In this document: positions 35,882 to 46,360 of the stretch, in pieces
How positions within the stretch are numbered: position 1 is the stretch's first letter
Layout of the letters: the number at the start of each line of letters is the position of its first letter
Notes under the pieces: model-generated
Told to the model about the DNA's origin: nothing
Seen by the model: the letters and a program-made list of their open reading frames with translations, nothing else
The model's database searches: none
Program-made: the position numbers and the translations under genes
Assembly: GCF_000067205.1 (NCBI RefSeq)
Contig: NC_010170.1
Location: forward strand, 2,480,001-2,544,000
From: Bordetella petrii
GTDB taxonomy: Bacteria > Pseudomonadota > Gammaproteobacteria > Burkholderiales > Burkholderiaceae_B
Length of the DNA: 64,000 nt
Reading direction: 5' to 3'

Positions 35882-36666
35882 GCGGGCCCGGGCATTCCGC
35901 CCACGCCTGGCGCCGCCGCGCGTTGCCGTGGCTGGTGCCGGTGCTGGTGCTGGCGGCATGGCAGGCGTCGGCGCAAGTAGGCTGGCTATCTTCCCGCGTG
36001 CTGCCGGCGCCCTGGGCCGTGGCGCGCGCCGGCTGGAGCCTGGCCCTTTCCGGCGAACTCTGGGAACACCTGCGTGTGAGCGCCTTGCGGGCCCTGTGGG
36101 GGCTGTTGCTGGGAGGCGGCCTGGGCCTGGCGCTGGGCCTGCTCAACGGCGCATCGCGGCTGGCCGAAAGTCTGCTCGACACCACGCTGCAGATGGTGCG
36201 CAACATTCCGGTGCTGGCGTTGATTCCGCTGGTGATCCTGTGGTTCGGCATCGAAGAGGCCGCCAAGCTGTCGCTGCTGGCATTGGGCGTGTTTTTTCCC
36301 GTGTACCTGAACACGTTCCACGGCATCCGCTCGGTCGATCCGGCGCTGATCGAAATGGGACGTTCGTACGGGTTGTCGGGCTGGCGCCTGTACCGCGACG
36401 TCATCTTGCCGGGCGCCTTGCCGTCCATGCTGGTCGGGCTGCGCTTCGCGCTGGGGCTGGTGTGGGTCATTCTCATCGTGACCGAGACCATTTCTGCGCA
36501 GTCGGGCATCGGGTACATGACCATGAACGCGCGCGAATTCCTGCAGACCGATGTGGTGCTGCTGGGCATCTTGTTGTACGCGCTGCTGGGCAAGCTGGCC
36601 GACCTGTGCGCGCGCGGGCTGGAGCAAAGCCTGTTGCCCTGGAACCCTGCCTACCGGCGGGCCTGA
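35878..36666 (+). CDS. ssuC: Aliphatic sulfonate ABC transporter permease
   Basis: 262 residues, six predicted membrane helices. The EAA loop for contact with SsuB reads EMGRSYGLSGWRLYRDVILPGALPSM. Begins in an ATGA overlap with ssuD. Confidence 0.93.
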   Translation: MSGPGHSAHAWRRRALPWLVPVLVLAAWQASAQVGWLSSRVLPAPWAVARAGWSLALSGELWEHLRVSALRALWGLLLGGGLGLALGLLNGASRLAESLLDTTLQMVRNIPVLALIPLVILWFGIEEAAKLSLLALGVFFPVYLNTFHGIRSVDPALIEMGRSYGLSGWRLYRDVILPGALPSMLVGLRFALGLVWVILIVTETISAQSGIGYMTMNAREFLQTDVVLLGILLYALLGKLADLCARGLEQSLLPWNPAYRRA

Positions 36667-36729
36667 TACACACCCCTCAAGGCGCGTCGCGCGCGCCTTG
36701 CGGCGCCTATGCTTGTTTGGGAGCGGAAC

Positions 36730-37638
36730 ATGTTTGTCAATCTCAGCGAATTCGAGTTCCTGCAGTACCTGGAGCCGGGCCGCGCCGAGCCGGCACACGA
36801 GACGCCGGCTGTCGCGCCCGCCCAGCCGGCGGTGCGAGTGACTCTGCGCGATCTGCACAAATACTATGGCGAACGGCATGTCCTGAAAGGGCTGGACCTG
36901 GATATCGCCCCGGGCGAGTTCGTGGCCGTGGTGGGCCGCAGCGGTTGCGGCAAGAGCACGCTGCTGCGCCTGCTGGCGGGCCTGGAAGCGCCTTCGGCCG
37001 CGCGCGGCCAGCCGCAAGCCCACGCGGCCGTGCGCTTCGACACTGTGGCGCAGGCCGGCGCCGATGAACGCGTGCGCATCATGTTCCAGGACGCGCGGCT
37101 GCTGCCATGGAAGCGGGTAATCGACAACGTCGCCATCGGCCTGTCTGAGCGCGAGCGTGGCCGGGCGGCCGCCGTGCTGCGGCAGGTCGGCCTGGGCGAG
37201 CGCGGCGGCGAATGGCCGGCGGCGCTGTCGGGCGGCCAGAAGCAGCGCGTGGCGCTCGCCCGCGCGCTGCTGCATCGGCCCGGGTTGCTGCTGCTGGACG
37301 AACCGCTGGGCGCGCTCGATGCGCTGACACGCCTGGACATGCAGCAGCTGATCGAAGACCTGTGGCGCCGCGACGGCTTCACCGCGGTGCTGGTGACCCA
37401 CGATGTGCATGAAGCCGTGGCCTTGGCCGACCGCATCCTGGTCATCGAAGCAGGGCAGATCGTATTGGACCAGCGCGTGGCTTTGGCGCGGCCGCGCAAC
37501 CGTGGTAGCGCCGCCTTCGCGGCCCTCGAGGCCCGCGTGCTGGACGCGGTGCTCGAACGCCGCGGCGAGCCGCCCGGCGCGCGGGCTGCGCCGTTGGCGC
37601 CGGTCATCGCCATTGGCCATCTGCGGCTGGCCGTCTAG
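36730..37638 (+). CDS. ssuB: Aliphatic sulfonate ABC transporter ATP-binding protein
   Basis: 302 residues. Walker A GRSGCGKS, Q-loop MFQDARLLPW, signature LSGGQKQR, Walker B LLLLDEPLGALD and H-loop VTHDVHEA are all intact. The ATG at 36730 has GGGAG six bases upstream; it adds about 40 residues before the conserved start, a common feature of betaproteobacterial SsuB. Confidence 0.93.
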   Translation: MFVNLSEFEFLQYLEPGRAEPAHETPAVAPAQPAVRVTLRDLHKYYGERHVLKGLDLDIAPGEFVAVVGRSGCGKSTLLRLLAGLEAPSAARGQPQAHAAVRFDTVAQAGADERVRIMFQDARLLPWKRVIDNVAIGLSERERGRAAAVLRQVGLGERGGEWPAALSGGQKQRVALARALLHRPGLLLLDEPLGALDALTRLDMQQLIEDLWRRDGFTAVLVTHDVHEAVALADRILVIEAGQIVLDQRVALARPRNRGSAAFAALEARVLDAVLERRGEPPGARAAPLAPVIAIGHLRLAV

Positions 37639-37667
37639 GTCACTATTTTCTTGCACAAGGAATCATT

Positions 37668-37883
37668 ATGAGCATCCCGTCCATCAACGCCCGCAACCAG
37701 TTCCGCGGCCGCATCAAGGAAATCATCCTCGGCCCCGTGCTGTCCGAAGTCGACGTGGACACGCCCGCCGGCACGGTGACTTCAGTGATCACTACGCGTT
37801 CTGTCAAAGAGCTCGACCTGCAGGTCGGTTCGGAAGTGCTGGCCTTTGTGAAGGCTACGGAGGTTTCGGTCGCCAAGCTCTAG
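37668..37883 (+). CDS. Mop-type TOBE-domain molybdate-binding protein
   Basis: 71 residues, a single Mop domain: SARNQFRGRIKEI-like start (NARNQFRGRIKEI), then DTPAGTVTSVITTRSVKELDLQVGSEVLAFVKATEVSVAKL. Such molbindins store molybdate or related oxyanions as hexamers. It lies 29 bases after ssuB with an AAGGAA site, so it is probably co-expressed with the sulfonate genes. Confidence 0.88.
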   Translation: MSIPSINARNQFRGRIKEIILGPVLSEVDVDTPAGTVTSVITTRSVKELDLQVGSEVLAFVKATEVSVAKL

Positions 37884-37908
37884 GCCGCGCAATCGGCGCT
37901 TGCGCGGC
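37884..37908 (+). terminator. Possible terminator hairpin after the mop gene
   Basis: GCCGCGCAA and TTGCGCGGC form a 9-bp stem with a 7-base loop directly after the stop codon. No T-tract, so only factor-dependent termination is possible. Confidence 0.35.
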
Positions 37909-38041
37909 TCGCCATGCCGGCCGCCACGCTGGTTTGTCGCAGCGCAGCGCGGGGCTTTATCATGGCAACGGCGCCCGTTGCGGGCGCCGCGTTGCCGCGG
38001 CCCGCGCATCAGTGGCCGCCCGTCCCGCAGGAGGCCGCCAC

Positions 38042-40495
38042 GTGGCTCGGCAAGCACGTTACACCAGACCCTTGGGTATGTATTTCGAGTCGGCGCTGCC
38101 GCGCGCATGGTCGGCTGTTCCATGGGTTCTGCGGGCGTGCCGCACGCTGCTGTTGCTGGCAACGCTGTGCCTGGGCGGTCTCGCCCACGCGTCCCCGGCG
38201 GGCCAGGCAGAATCCGCCACGCCCGAAGCCGCCGCCGGGCTCACGCCCGCGCGCCTGGCAGATCTGCTCGACGACCCGGCCACGCGGCAGCAGCTCATCG
38301 AACGGCTGCGCAGCGAGGCGCCCGCTCAGCATGCCGCCGCGCAGACGGGCCAGGCCGGCGGCCCTCATCCGTCGCTGCCCACTCGCATCGCGCGCAGCGC
38401 CCAGTTGTTCCTGGCCGGCATGGCCACGGACGCGGGCCGCGCGGTAGATGAACTGACCGCGCTGGCCAGCGGCGCCGGCATGCCGCCGCCGCGCCGCGCC
38501 GCACTGGTCGCCGAGCTGTTGGGGCTGGCCGCCGTGGCCGCGGCCACCATTGCCGCCTTCCTTTTGCTGCGCGCCCTGGCGTCGTTCGTTTACGCGCGCA
38601 TCGACCGCTGGGTGGCCCATCCACCCGCCGGGCCGGCGCATCGGGGCGGCGCCGCGTCGGCCATGATGCGGCGCGCCGCCGCCATGCTCGGAGCCCTGGC
38701 CATCGACATTGCCATCGTGCTGTTGGCAGGGCTGGCGGGCTATCTGGCGGGGCTGTACGGAACGGGGCAGCGCGGCGCCGTCAGCACCGCGCAGTCGCTC
38801 TTCGTCGATGCCTTTGTCGCCGTGGAAATCGCCAAGGCCCTGATCCGCGGCGTATTCGCCACGCGCTATCCCATGCTGCGCCTGTTTGCCATGGCCGACG
38901 ATGTGGCCCGCTATTGGAACGCCCGCCTGGGGCGGGTGGCGGCCGTCATCGGCTACGGCCTGTTGCTGGCCGAGCCGGTGGCGAAGGCGTTGCTGTCGCC
39001 ATCCATAGGCGAGCTGCTGGGGCTGGTCATCATGGTGGCGGCCTATATCTACGCGGTGCGCATCATATGGCGCAACCGTCTGGTGCTGCGCGAGCGGCTG
39101 GAGCAACGCGCCGCACGCGGGTCCTCATACTTCGGCACCTGGTTCCGCCTGCTGGCCCGCACCTGGCACGTGCTGGCTCTGGGCTATTTCACCGTGCTGC
39201 TGGTGGTCAGCCAGGTCGATACCGAAAGGGCGCTGCCGTTCATGGTCGAGGCTACGGCCCAGTCGCTGGTGGCCCTGGCCGTCGGTGCTTTGCTGATCAT
39301 GGCGCTGGCCGGCCTGCTGGCGCGCCGCATCAAATTGCCCGAAGACGTGCGCCGCAAGCTGCCCATGCTTGAGGCCCGCGTCAATGCCTACGTGCCGGCG
39401 GCGCTGCGCGGCCTGGGCGTGCTGATCCGCATCGTGGTCGCGCTGTTCGTGCTGGACGCCTGGCGCGTGTTCGATTTGTCCAGCTGGATCGCGTCCGATG
39501 CCGGCGCGGCCGCGGTGCGCATGGTGGTCAACGTAGCCATCATCCTGCTGGTTGCCGCCGTGGTCTGGACGGTGATCGCCAGCATCATCGAGCACCGGCT
39601 CAGCCTGGGCGAAGGGCGCGGCATGCCCACGGCGCGCGAGCGCACCTTGCTGGCGCTGTTCCGCAACGCCGCGCTGATCGTCATTGTGACGCTGACGGTG
39701 CTGGTCGTGCTGTCGCAGATCGGCGTGGACATCGCGCCGCTGATCGCCGGGGCAGGGGTGGTGGGCCTGGCGATCGGTTTCGGTTCGCAGAAACTGGTGC
39801 AGGACATCATCACAGGCGTGTTCATCCAGCTGGAAAACGGCATGAACCAGAACGACGTGGTGCAGGTGGCCGGCATTTTCGGCACCGTTGAAAAAATCAC
39901 GATCCGTTCGGTGGGCATACGCACGCTGGATGGCGGCTACCACCTGATTCCGTTTTCGTCGGTGGACGTGGTGTCCAACCACATGCGCGATTTCTCGTAC
40001 CACCTGGGCGAATACACCATCGCGCACCGCGAAAGCGTCGACGACGCGGTGCTCCACCTGCGGCGCGCGTTTGAAGAACTGATGCAAGACGAACTGCTGG
40101 CGCCCGAAGTGCTTGAAGAAATCAGCATTCCCGGCGTCACGTCGCTGAGCGAGAAGGGCGTGACCATCCGGGTGCTGATCAAGACCACGCCCGGCATGCA
40201 GTGGGCGGTGCAGCGCGGCTACAACCGCCTGGTCAAGAAGCACTTCAACGCGGCCGGCATCGAGCTTCCGTACCCGCACACCGTGGTCTATTTCGGCCAG
40301 GACAAGAACGGCTACGCGCCGCCCGCCAACCTGTACATGCAGACCGACCGGCCCGACGAGCACGGCAATGCCCGGGCCGCCGGGCAGATGCGCCGCCGGC
40401 TCTCCAAAGAGCAGGGCGCGGCCGCCGAAGACGTGCTGGGCAACGAGCTGGACCGGGTGGCGAACGATCCGGATGCCGATTCCAAACCGGCTTAG
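38042..40495 (+). CDS. Large MscS-family mechanosensitive channel with periplasmic N-terminal domain
   Basis: 817 residues from the GTG at 38042, chosen because AGGAGG lies seven to eight bases upstream; an ATG at 38078 has no ribosome site. A signal-like segment (TLLLLATLCLGGLAHA) is followed by a periplasmic helical region and many membrane helices. The MscS core is near residues 560-700: GAGVVGLAIGFGSQKLVQDIITG (pore helix), then NQNDVVQVAGIFGTVEKI. It differs from the short MscS at 6459 and has no sigma-54 element. Confidence 0.87.
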   Translation: MARQARYTRPLGMYFESALPRAWSAVPWVLRACRTLLLLATLCLGGLAHASPAGQAESATPEAAAGLTPARLADLLDDPATRQQLIERLRSEAPAQHAAAQTGQAGGPHPSLPTRIARSAQLFLAGMATDAGRAVDELTALASGAGMPPPRRAALVAELLGLAAVAAATIAAFLLLRALASFVYARIDRWVAHPPAGPAHRGGAASAMMRRAAAMLGALAIDIAIVLLAGLAGYLAGLYGTGQRGAVSTAQSLFVDAFVAVEIAKALIRGVFATRYPMLRLFAMADDVARYWNARLGRVAAVIGYGLLLAEPVAKALLSPSIGELLGLVIMVAAYIYAVRIIWRNRLVLRERLEQRAARGSSYFGTWFRLLARTWHVLALGYFTVLLVVSQVDTERALPFMVEATAQSLVALAVGALLIMALAGLLARRIKLPEDVRRKLPMLEARVNAYVPAALRGLGVLIRIVVALFVLDAWRVFDLSSWIASDAGAAAVRMVVNVAIILLVAAVVWTVIASIIEHRLSLGEGRGMPTARERTLLALFRNAALIVIVTLTVLVVLSQIGVDIAPLIAGAGVVGLAIGFGSQKLVQDIITGVFIQLENGMNQNDVVQVAGIFGTVEKITIRSVGIRTLDGGYHLIPFSSVDVVSNHMRDFSYHLGEYTIAHRESVDDAVLHLRRAFEELMQDELLAPEVLEEISIPGVTSLSEKGVTIRVLIKTTPGMQWAVQRGYNRLVKKHFNAAGIELPYPHTVVYFGQDKNGYAPPANLYMQTDRPDEHGNARAAGQMRRRLSKEQGAAAEDVLGNELDRVANDPDADSKPA

Positions 40496-40578
40496 GCGGG
40501 CCATGACCGGCGTCACGGGTAGCGGCGCCGCAATCCGCTATATTTCTACCGTCCGTCATCATTCCCCGATACGCCGCC

Positions 40579-41055
40579 ATGCCATCGACCCCGCTTTCGT
40601 TTCTTCCGGCGCGCCGCCGCCTGCTCCTGGGCCTGGCGCTGGCGCCGGCCGCGGCATGGGCCGCGCCATCGGCGCCCCTGGTCCAAGTATGGAAATCGCC
40701 CACCTGTGGCTGCTGCACCGACTGGATCTCCCACCTGCGCGATCACGGTTTCCGGGTCGAGGTGCAAGAAGTGCCCAGCACCGCCGAAGTGCGCAATCGG
40801 CTGGGCATACCGGCTGAGTACGGTTCTTGCCATACCGGGCTGGTTGATGGCTATGCCCTTGAAGGCCACGTGCCCGCCTCCGACATCCAGCGCATGCTGC
40901 GCGAACGGCCGGCCGCCATCGGGCTGGCCGTACCCGGCATGCCGCTGGGCTCGCCCGGCATGGACGGCCCCGAATACCAGGGCCGCAAGCACCCCTACGA
41001 AGTACTGCTGGTCAGGCGCTGGGGCCTCACGCGGGTCTACCAGGCGTATCTGTAG
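40579..41055 (+). CDS. DUF411 (CopG-type) periplasmic metal-binding protein
   Basis: 158 residues with an N-terminal signal (RRRLLLGLALAPAAAWA). The mature part has the family mark VWKSPTCGCCTDWISHL, whose CxCC can bind copper or act as a thioredoxin-like redox site, and later YGSCHTGLVDGYALEGHVP. DUF411 proteins occur in copper and silver resistance loci, but no copper genes are beside it here. Confidence 0.85.
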   Translation: MPSTPLSFLPARRRLLLGLALAPAAAWAAPSAPLVQVWKSPTCGCCTDWISHLRDHGFRVEVQEVPSTAEVRNRLGIPAEYGSCHTGLVDGYALEGHVPASDIQRMLRERPAAIGLAVPGMPLGSPGMDGPEYQGRKHPYEVLLVRRWGLTRVYQAYL

Positions 41056-41083
41056 CGGCCGCGTCCGGCTGGTTCCGGGGCCA

Positions 41084-42472
41084 TCAGCGCGGCGGCGTAT
41101 CGCCCGCGCCCAGGTCCCAATACAGCCCGGTCATCAGGGTCAGGCCTTCGCGCAGCAGTTCCGGCGGCAGGTGTTCGTTAGGCGCATGCTGCGAGCAGCC
41201 CGGATACGAGTGCGGCACCCATATGGTGCGCAGGCCCAGCACTTCCGTAAAGATATCGTTCGGCAGCGAACCGCCCAGGTTGGGCAGAATCGCCGCCTTC
41301 TTGCCGCTGGTGCGTTCCAGCGACTCCACCGCCCAGCGCACCCATGGATCATCGGGGTCGATGCGGGTGGCGCGGAACATGGTTTCGCGCGTGGTCTGCA
41401 CCTTCACCATGGGGAAGCCCTGGCGGTCCAGATGCCGGCGCAGGGCGGGCAGCAGGTCGTCGGGGTCCACGCCCACCACGAAGCGCAGTTGGCAGCGCGC
41501 CCAGGCGCGCGGCGGGATCGCGTTGACCGGCGTTTCGGGGTTGCCGGTCTTGTAGGCCAGCACTTCGAACGAGCACCAGCCGAAAACCCGCTCGGCGGGC
41601 GACAGGCCAGGCTCGCCCCAATCGGGCTCGATGACCGGCCCGTCGGCGCCGCCATCCACCTGGCAGTCGGCCAGGGCGCGGCGCACGCTGGCCGGTAGTT
41701 CAGCCGGCACCCATTCGGGCACGCGGATCTGGCCGGTGGGCGACACCAGGGTGGCAATGGCATGCGCCAGCTGGATGCCGGGGTTCGAGATCAGTCCGCC
41801 CCAGTTGCCTGAATGGTGGCCGCCAGCGCGCGCCTCGATGCTCAGGTCGAAATTCAGGCTGCCGCGCGCGCCCAGGAATACCGTGGGGCGCTGCGGACTC
41901 AGGCGGGGCCCGTCAGAGGCGATCAGCAGGTCGGCCGAAAAGCGGTCTTTGTGCTGCGCGCACAATTCGCGCAGGCCCATCGACCCGGTTTCCTCGCCCA
42001 TCTCGATCAGGTATTTCACGTTGAAGCCCAGCTTGCCGCGTGTTTCCAGCACCAGGCGCAGCGCCTCCATGTTGACGCTGTGCTGCCCCTTGTTGTCGGC
42101 GATGCCGCGCCCGTACCAGCGGCCGTCCTGCTCGGTCAGTTTCCAGGGCGACAACCCGGGATGCCATTCGGGCTCCAGGCCGCGGATGACGTCGCCGTGG
42201 CCGTAGCCGAACACCGTGGGCAGGGCGGGATCTTCGATGCGCTCGGCATACAGGAACGGGGCGCGGGCTTTATCGTGCGTGAGCGTGCAGCATTCGAAGC
42301 CCATGGCTTCAAATGCCGGCCGCATTTCCGATTCCAGGTAGGCTGCCAGCTCGCCGGCTCGGTCGGGGTTCTGGCTTTCGGTGGGCACGGCCAGCCGGCG
42401 TGCCAGCAGTGCGCGAAAGGCGCCGGAGTCAAAACACTGTTCGGCATTGGCGATGGCGGCGGCGCGGCTCAT
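41084..42472 (-). CDS. M20 family metallopeptidase
   Basis: 462 residues from the ATG at 42472, overlapping the ABC ATPase stop by four bases (ATGA). Zinc-site motifs of M20 enzymes: VFGYGHGDVIRG (His/Asp), GIADNKGQHSVNMEAL, the catalytic GEETGS, and a C-terminal His in PNEHLPPE. Probably trims di- or oligopeptides imported by the ABC system encoded with it. Last gene of the operon. Confidence 0.85.
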   Translation of the reverse strand: MSRAAAIANAEQCFDSGAFRALLARRLAVPTESQNPDRAGELAAYLESEMRPAFEAMGFECCTLTHDKARAPFLYAERIEDPALPTVFGYGHGDVIRGLEPEWHPGLSPWKLTEQDGRWYGRGIADNKGQHSVNMEALRLVLETRGKLGFNVKYLIEMGEETGSMGLRELCAQHKDRFSADLLIASDGPRLSPQRPTVFLGARGSLNFDLSIEARAGGHHSGNWGGLISNPGIQLAHAIATLVSPTGQIRVPEWVPAELPASVRRALADCQVDGGADGPVIEPDWGEPGLSPAERVFGWCSFEVLAYKTGNPETPVNAIPPRAWARCQLRFVVGVDPDDLLPALRRHLDRQGFPMVKVQTTRETMFRATRIDPDDPWVRWAVESLERTSGKKAAILPNLGGSLPNDIFTEVLGLRTIWVPHSYPGCSQHAPNEHLPPELLREGLTLMTGLYWDLGAGDTPPR

Positions 42473-43439
42473 GGCTGTACTGATCCTTGGAAAGACGGCG
42501 GATAAAGGTGGCAGGCGACCAGCGCCTGTTCCTGAGGCAGCAGGGCGGGGCGGTCTTGCCGGCACTGCGGCATGGCGTGCCTGCAGCGCGGGTGGAACGG
42601 GCAGCCCGACGGCGGGTTGATCGGGTCGGGAAACGACAGGCCCAGCCCGGTGTCGGGGATGCCCAACCCCGGTTCGGGCGTGAGCACCGAAGCCAGCAAG
42701 GCCTGAGTATAAGGATGGCGCGGCTGGCGGAACAACTCGGCGGCGGGCGCCGATTCGACCACGCGGCCCAGGTACATCACGGCGACGCGGGTGGCGATAT
42801 GCTCCACCACGGCCAGGTTATGGCTGATGAATACGTAAGTCAGGTTGAATTCCTGGCGCAGCGACATCAACAGGTTCATGATCTGCGCCTGCACCGAGAC
42901 GTCCAGCGCCGAGGTGGGCTCGTCGCAGATAACGATCTCGGGGTTCATCACCAGGGCCCGCGCAATGGCCACGCGCTGCCGTTGGCCGCCTGACAGCTGG
43001 CCGGGCGTGTTGCCGGCCAGGCGCGCCGGCAAGCCCACCCGCTCGAGCATTTCAATGGCCTTGTGCCGGCGCGGATTGGGAATGCCATGCACTTCCAGCG
43101 GCAGCGACACGATCGAGGCGATATCGCGGCGCGGATTCAGCGAAGAATAGGGGTCCTGGAACACCGGCTGCACGCGGCGCGCCAGGCTGCGGCGCGACAT
43201 GCCGCGTATGTCTTCGCCGTCGATGCTGATGGCGCCGCCGGTGGTGGGGATCAACCCCAACAGCAGGCGGGCCAGGGTGGATTTGCCGCAACCCGACTCT
43301 CCCACCACGCCCAGCACGCCGCCGCGTTCGACGCCCAGGTCCACGCCGTTGACGGCGTGCAGGGTGCGGCGCGGCTGGAACATGCCGGTTTTGACGGTGA
43401 AACTGCGGCTGACGTCGCGAGCCTGGATCAGCGCGTCCA

Positions 43440-43440
<1 letters not shown>
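42469..43440 (-). CDS. Dipeptide/oligopeptide ABC transporter ATP-binding protein (DppF/OppF type)
   Basis: 323 residues. Walker A GESGCGKS, signature LSGGQRQR, Walker B IVICDEPTSALD, and the C-terminal oligopeptide-transporter extension with cysteines (CPFHPRCRHAMPQC), which in relatives binds an iron-sulfur cluster. ATGA overlaps on both sides. Confidence 0.92.
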
Positions 43441-44423
<983 letters not shown>

Positions 44424-44490
44424 TCCTGCACGTCCCGCCTGTGATGCGCTTGCCTGCTCATGCGCGGCTCCCTGTTGGTTTGCACAAGTC

Positions 44491-45405
44491 CTAGGCCCTG
44501 TCCTCGGGCGTCAACCACTGGTGCAGGCCGTCGCCGGCCAGGTTGATGGCGAAGATCAGCAGCGCCAGCGCGCTGCCGGGTATGGCGATCAGCCAGAACG
44601 AAAAGAACATGTAGGCCTTGGCTTCCGAAATCATCAATCCCCATGACGGCAGGGGCGGCTGTACGCCCAGCCCCAGGAACGACAGCGCGGCCTCCAGCAG
44701 GATGGCGCTGGCCGCCTCGAGCGTGGCGATGACGATCAGGTGCGGCACGACGTTGGGCAGCACTTCGCCGCGCACGATGCGCCAGGTGGAGGCGCCGGCC
44801 GCCTGCGCGGCCGAGACGTATTCCAGCGAACGCACCTGCTGCGTGGCGCTGCGCATCACGACGGCGAAGCGGTCCCATTTCAGCAGGCCCAGCACCATGA
44901 TCACGACCCACAGCGAGCCGCCCACGATGGCGACGGTGGCCAGGGCCACCAGAATGACCGGCATCGACAGCCGGGTGGTGACCAGGAACGACACCACCAT
45001 GTCGACGCGCCCGCCGAAATAGCCAGCCGCCATGCCCAGCGTGGTGCCGATCAGGCCGGAGATCAGCGCCACGCTGGCGCCGATCAGCAGGGAAATGCGC
45101 GCGCCGTAGAACAGGCGCGACAGGTAGTCGCGGCCCAGTTGATCGGTGCCCAGCGGATGCAGCCAGCTGCCCTTGTCGTACCAGACCGGCGGGGCCGTGC
45201 GGTGGGCCAGGTCCTGGAAGTACGGGTCGTGCGGCGCCAGCCAGGGGGCCAGCAGCGCCACCAGGACAATCAGCAGCAGAATGGCGCCGCCCACCAACAG
45301 CGCCTTGTTGTGGCGCAGCCGGCGCCATGTCAGGCGGGCCGGCGCGGCAGGGGCGGGGACCGGGGCGGGCGATTCGGCCAGCACGGGAGGCATCGGCGCG
45401 GCCAT
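44491..45405 (-). CDS. Dipeptide/oligopeptide ABC transporter permease (DppC type)
   Basis: 304 residues. A Pro/Ala-rich N-terminus, then a DppC-type segment (HPLGTDQLGRDYLSRLFYGARISL) and five to six helices; the EAA loop reads VSAAQAAGASTWRIVRGEVLPN. Three bases separate it from the DppB-type gene. Confidence 0.92.
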   Translation of the reverse strand: MAAPMPPVLAESPAPVPAPAAPARLTWRRLRHNKALLVGGAILLLIVLVALLAPWLAPHDPYFQDLAHRTAPPVWYDKGSWLHPLGTDQLGRDYLSRLFYGARISLLIGASVALISGLIGTTLGMAAGYFGGRVDMVVSFLVTTRLSMPVILVALATVAIVGGSLWVVIMVLGLLKWDRFAVVMRSATQQVRSLEYVSAAQAAGASTWRIVRGEVLPNVVPHLIVIATLEAASAILLEAALSFLGLGVQPPLPSWGLMISEAKAYMFFSFWLIAIPGSALALLIFAINLAGDGLHQWLTPEDRA

Positions 45406-45408
45406 AGT

Positions 45409-46326
45409 TCAGGACACCCGGATCCGAGGGTCGAGCCAGGCATTGGCCACATCGGCCGCCAGGGTCAGCAGCACGTATAGCACCGAGAGCAGCAACACGA
45501 TCAGCTGCATGACGGGATAATCCTTGAAGGTGATGCTCTGGTAGGCCAGATAGCCCAGCCCGTCCAGCGCGAAGATAGTCTCGATGACCACCGAGCCGCC
45601 CAGCAAATAGCCCAGCTGCACCGCCGCCAGCGCCACTACCGGCACGATGGCGTTGCGAAGCGCGTGCTTGAAGATGACTTTGCCGGCCGGCAGCCCCTTG
45701 GCGCGGGCGGTGCGGATGTAGTCGGCGCCCAGCACCTCGATCATGCCGGCGCGGATCAGGCGCATGAACGCGGGCGCCACGTAATAGCCCAGCGCGATGG
45801 CCGGCATCACGAAATGCTGCCAGGTGCCGCTGCCCGAAACGGGCAGCACGCGCCAGGTGATCGAGAACAACATGATCAACAGCAGCGCGAAGAAGAAATT
45901 GGGCAGCGCCTGGCCCAGCACGGCAACCGCCAGGCACAGGCGGTCGGCCAAGCTGTCCTTGTACAGCGCCGCCAGCACGCCCAGCGGTATGGAGATCAGC
46001 AGCGCCACGCCCAGCGCCGCCAGGCCCAGCATCAGGGTGGTCTGCAGCTTCGAGAAGATCAGCGGCCCGGCATCGGTCTTGAAGTACACCGAAGTGCCGA
46101 AGTGGCCATTCAGAATGTTCCACAGCCAGTCGGCGTATTGCACGATGACCGGGCGGTCCAGCCCGTACGCCTTGCGGATCATGTCGATGTCGGCCTGGCG
46201 CGCGCCTTCGCCGGCCAGCGCCACGGCCGGGTCGCCCGACAAGTGCAGCAGCAGGAAGGCCAGGACCGAGACCGTCAGCGCCACCAGCACCGCCAATCCC
46301 AGCCGCCGGATCATGAATGCAAGCAT
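45409..46326 (-). CDS. Dipeptide/oligopeptide ABC transporter permease (DppB type)
   Basis: 305 residues, six helices. The N-terminal MIRRLGLAVLVALTVSVLAF and EAA loop DYIRTARAKGLPAGKVIFKHALRN are typical. GGAGG eight bases before the ATG. Confidence 0.92.
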   Translation of the reverse strand: MLAFMIRRLGLAVLVALTVSVLAFLLLHLSGDPAVALAGEGARQADIDMIRKAYGLDRPVIVQYADWLWNILNGHFGTSVYFKTDAGPLIFSKLQTTLMLGLAALGVALLISIPLGVLAALYKDSLADRLCLAVAVLGQALPNFFFALLLIMLFSITWRVLPVSGSGTWQHFVMPAIALGYYVAPAFMRLIRAGMIEVLGADYIRTARAKGLPAGKVIFKHALRNAIVPVVALAAVQLGYLLGGSVVIETIFALDGLGYLAYQSITFKDYPVMQLIVLLLSVLYVLLTLAADVANAWLDPRIRVS

Positions 46327-46360
46327 TACCGCCCTCCGTGTTGCTGCCGCAGTGTCCGGC

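Noticed and set aside
37968..37990. GGCGCCCG-TTG-CGGGCGCC stem before the large MscS gene
   Set aside because: Short loop with no T-tract and no link to a known regulatory element.
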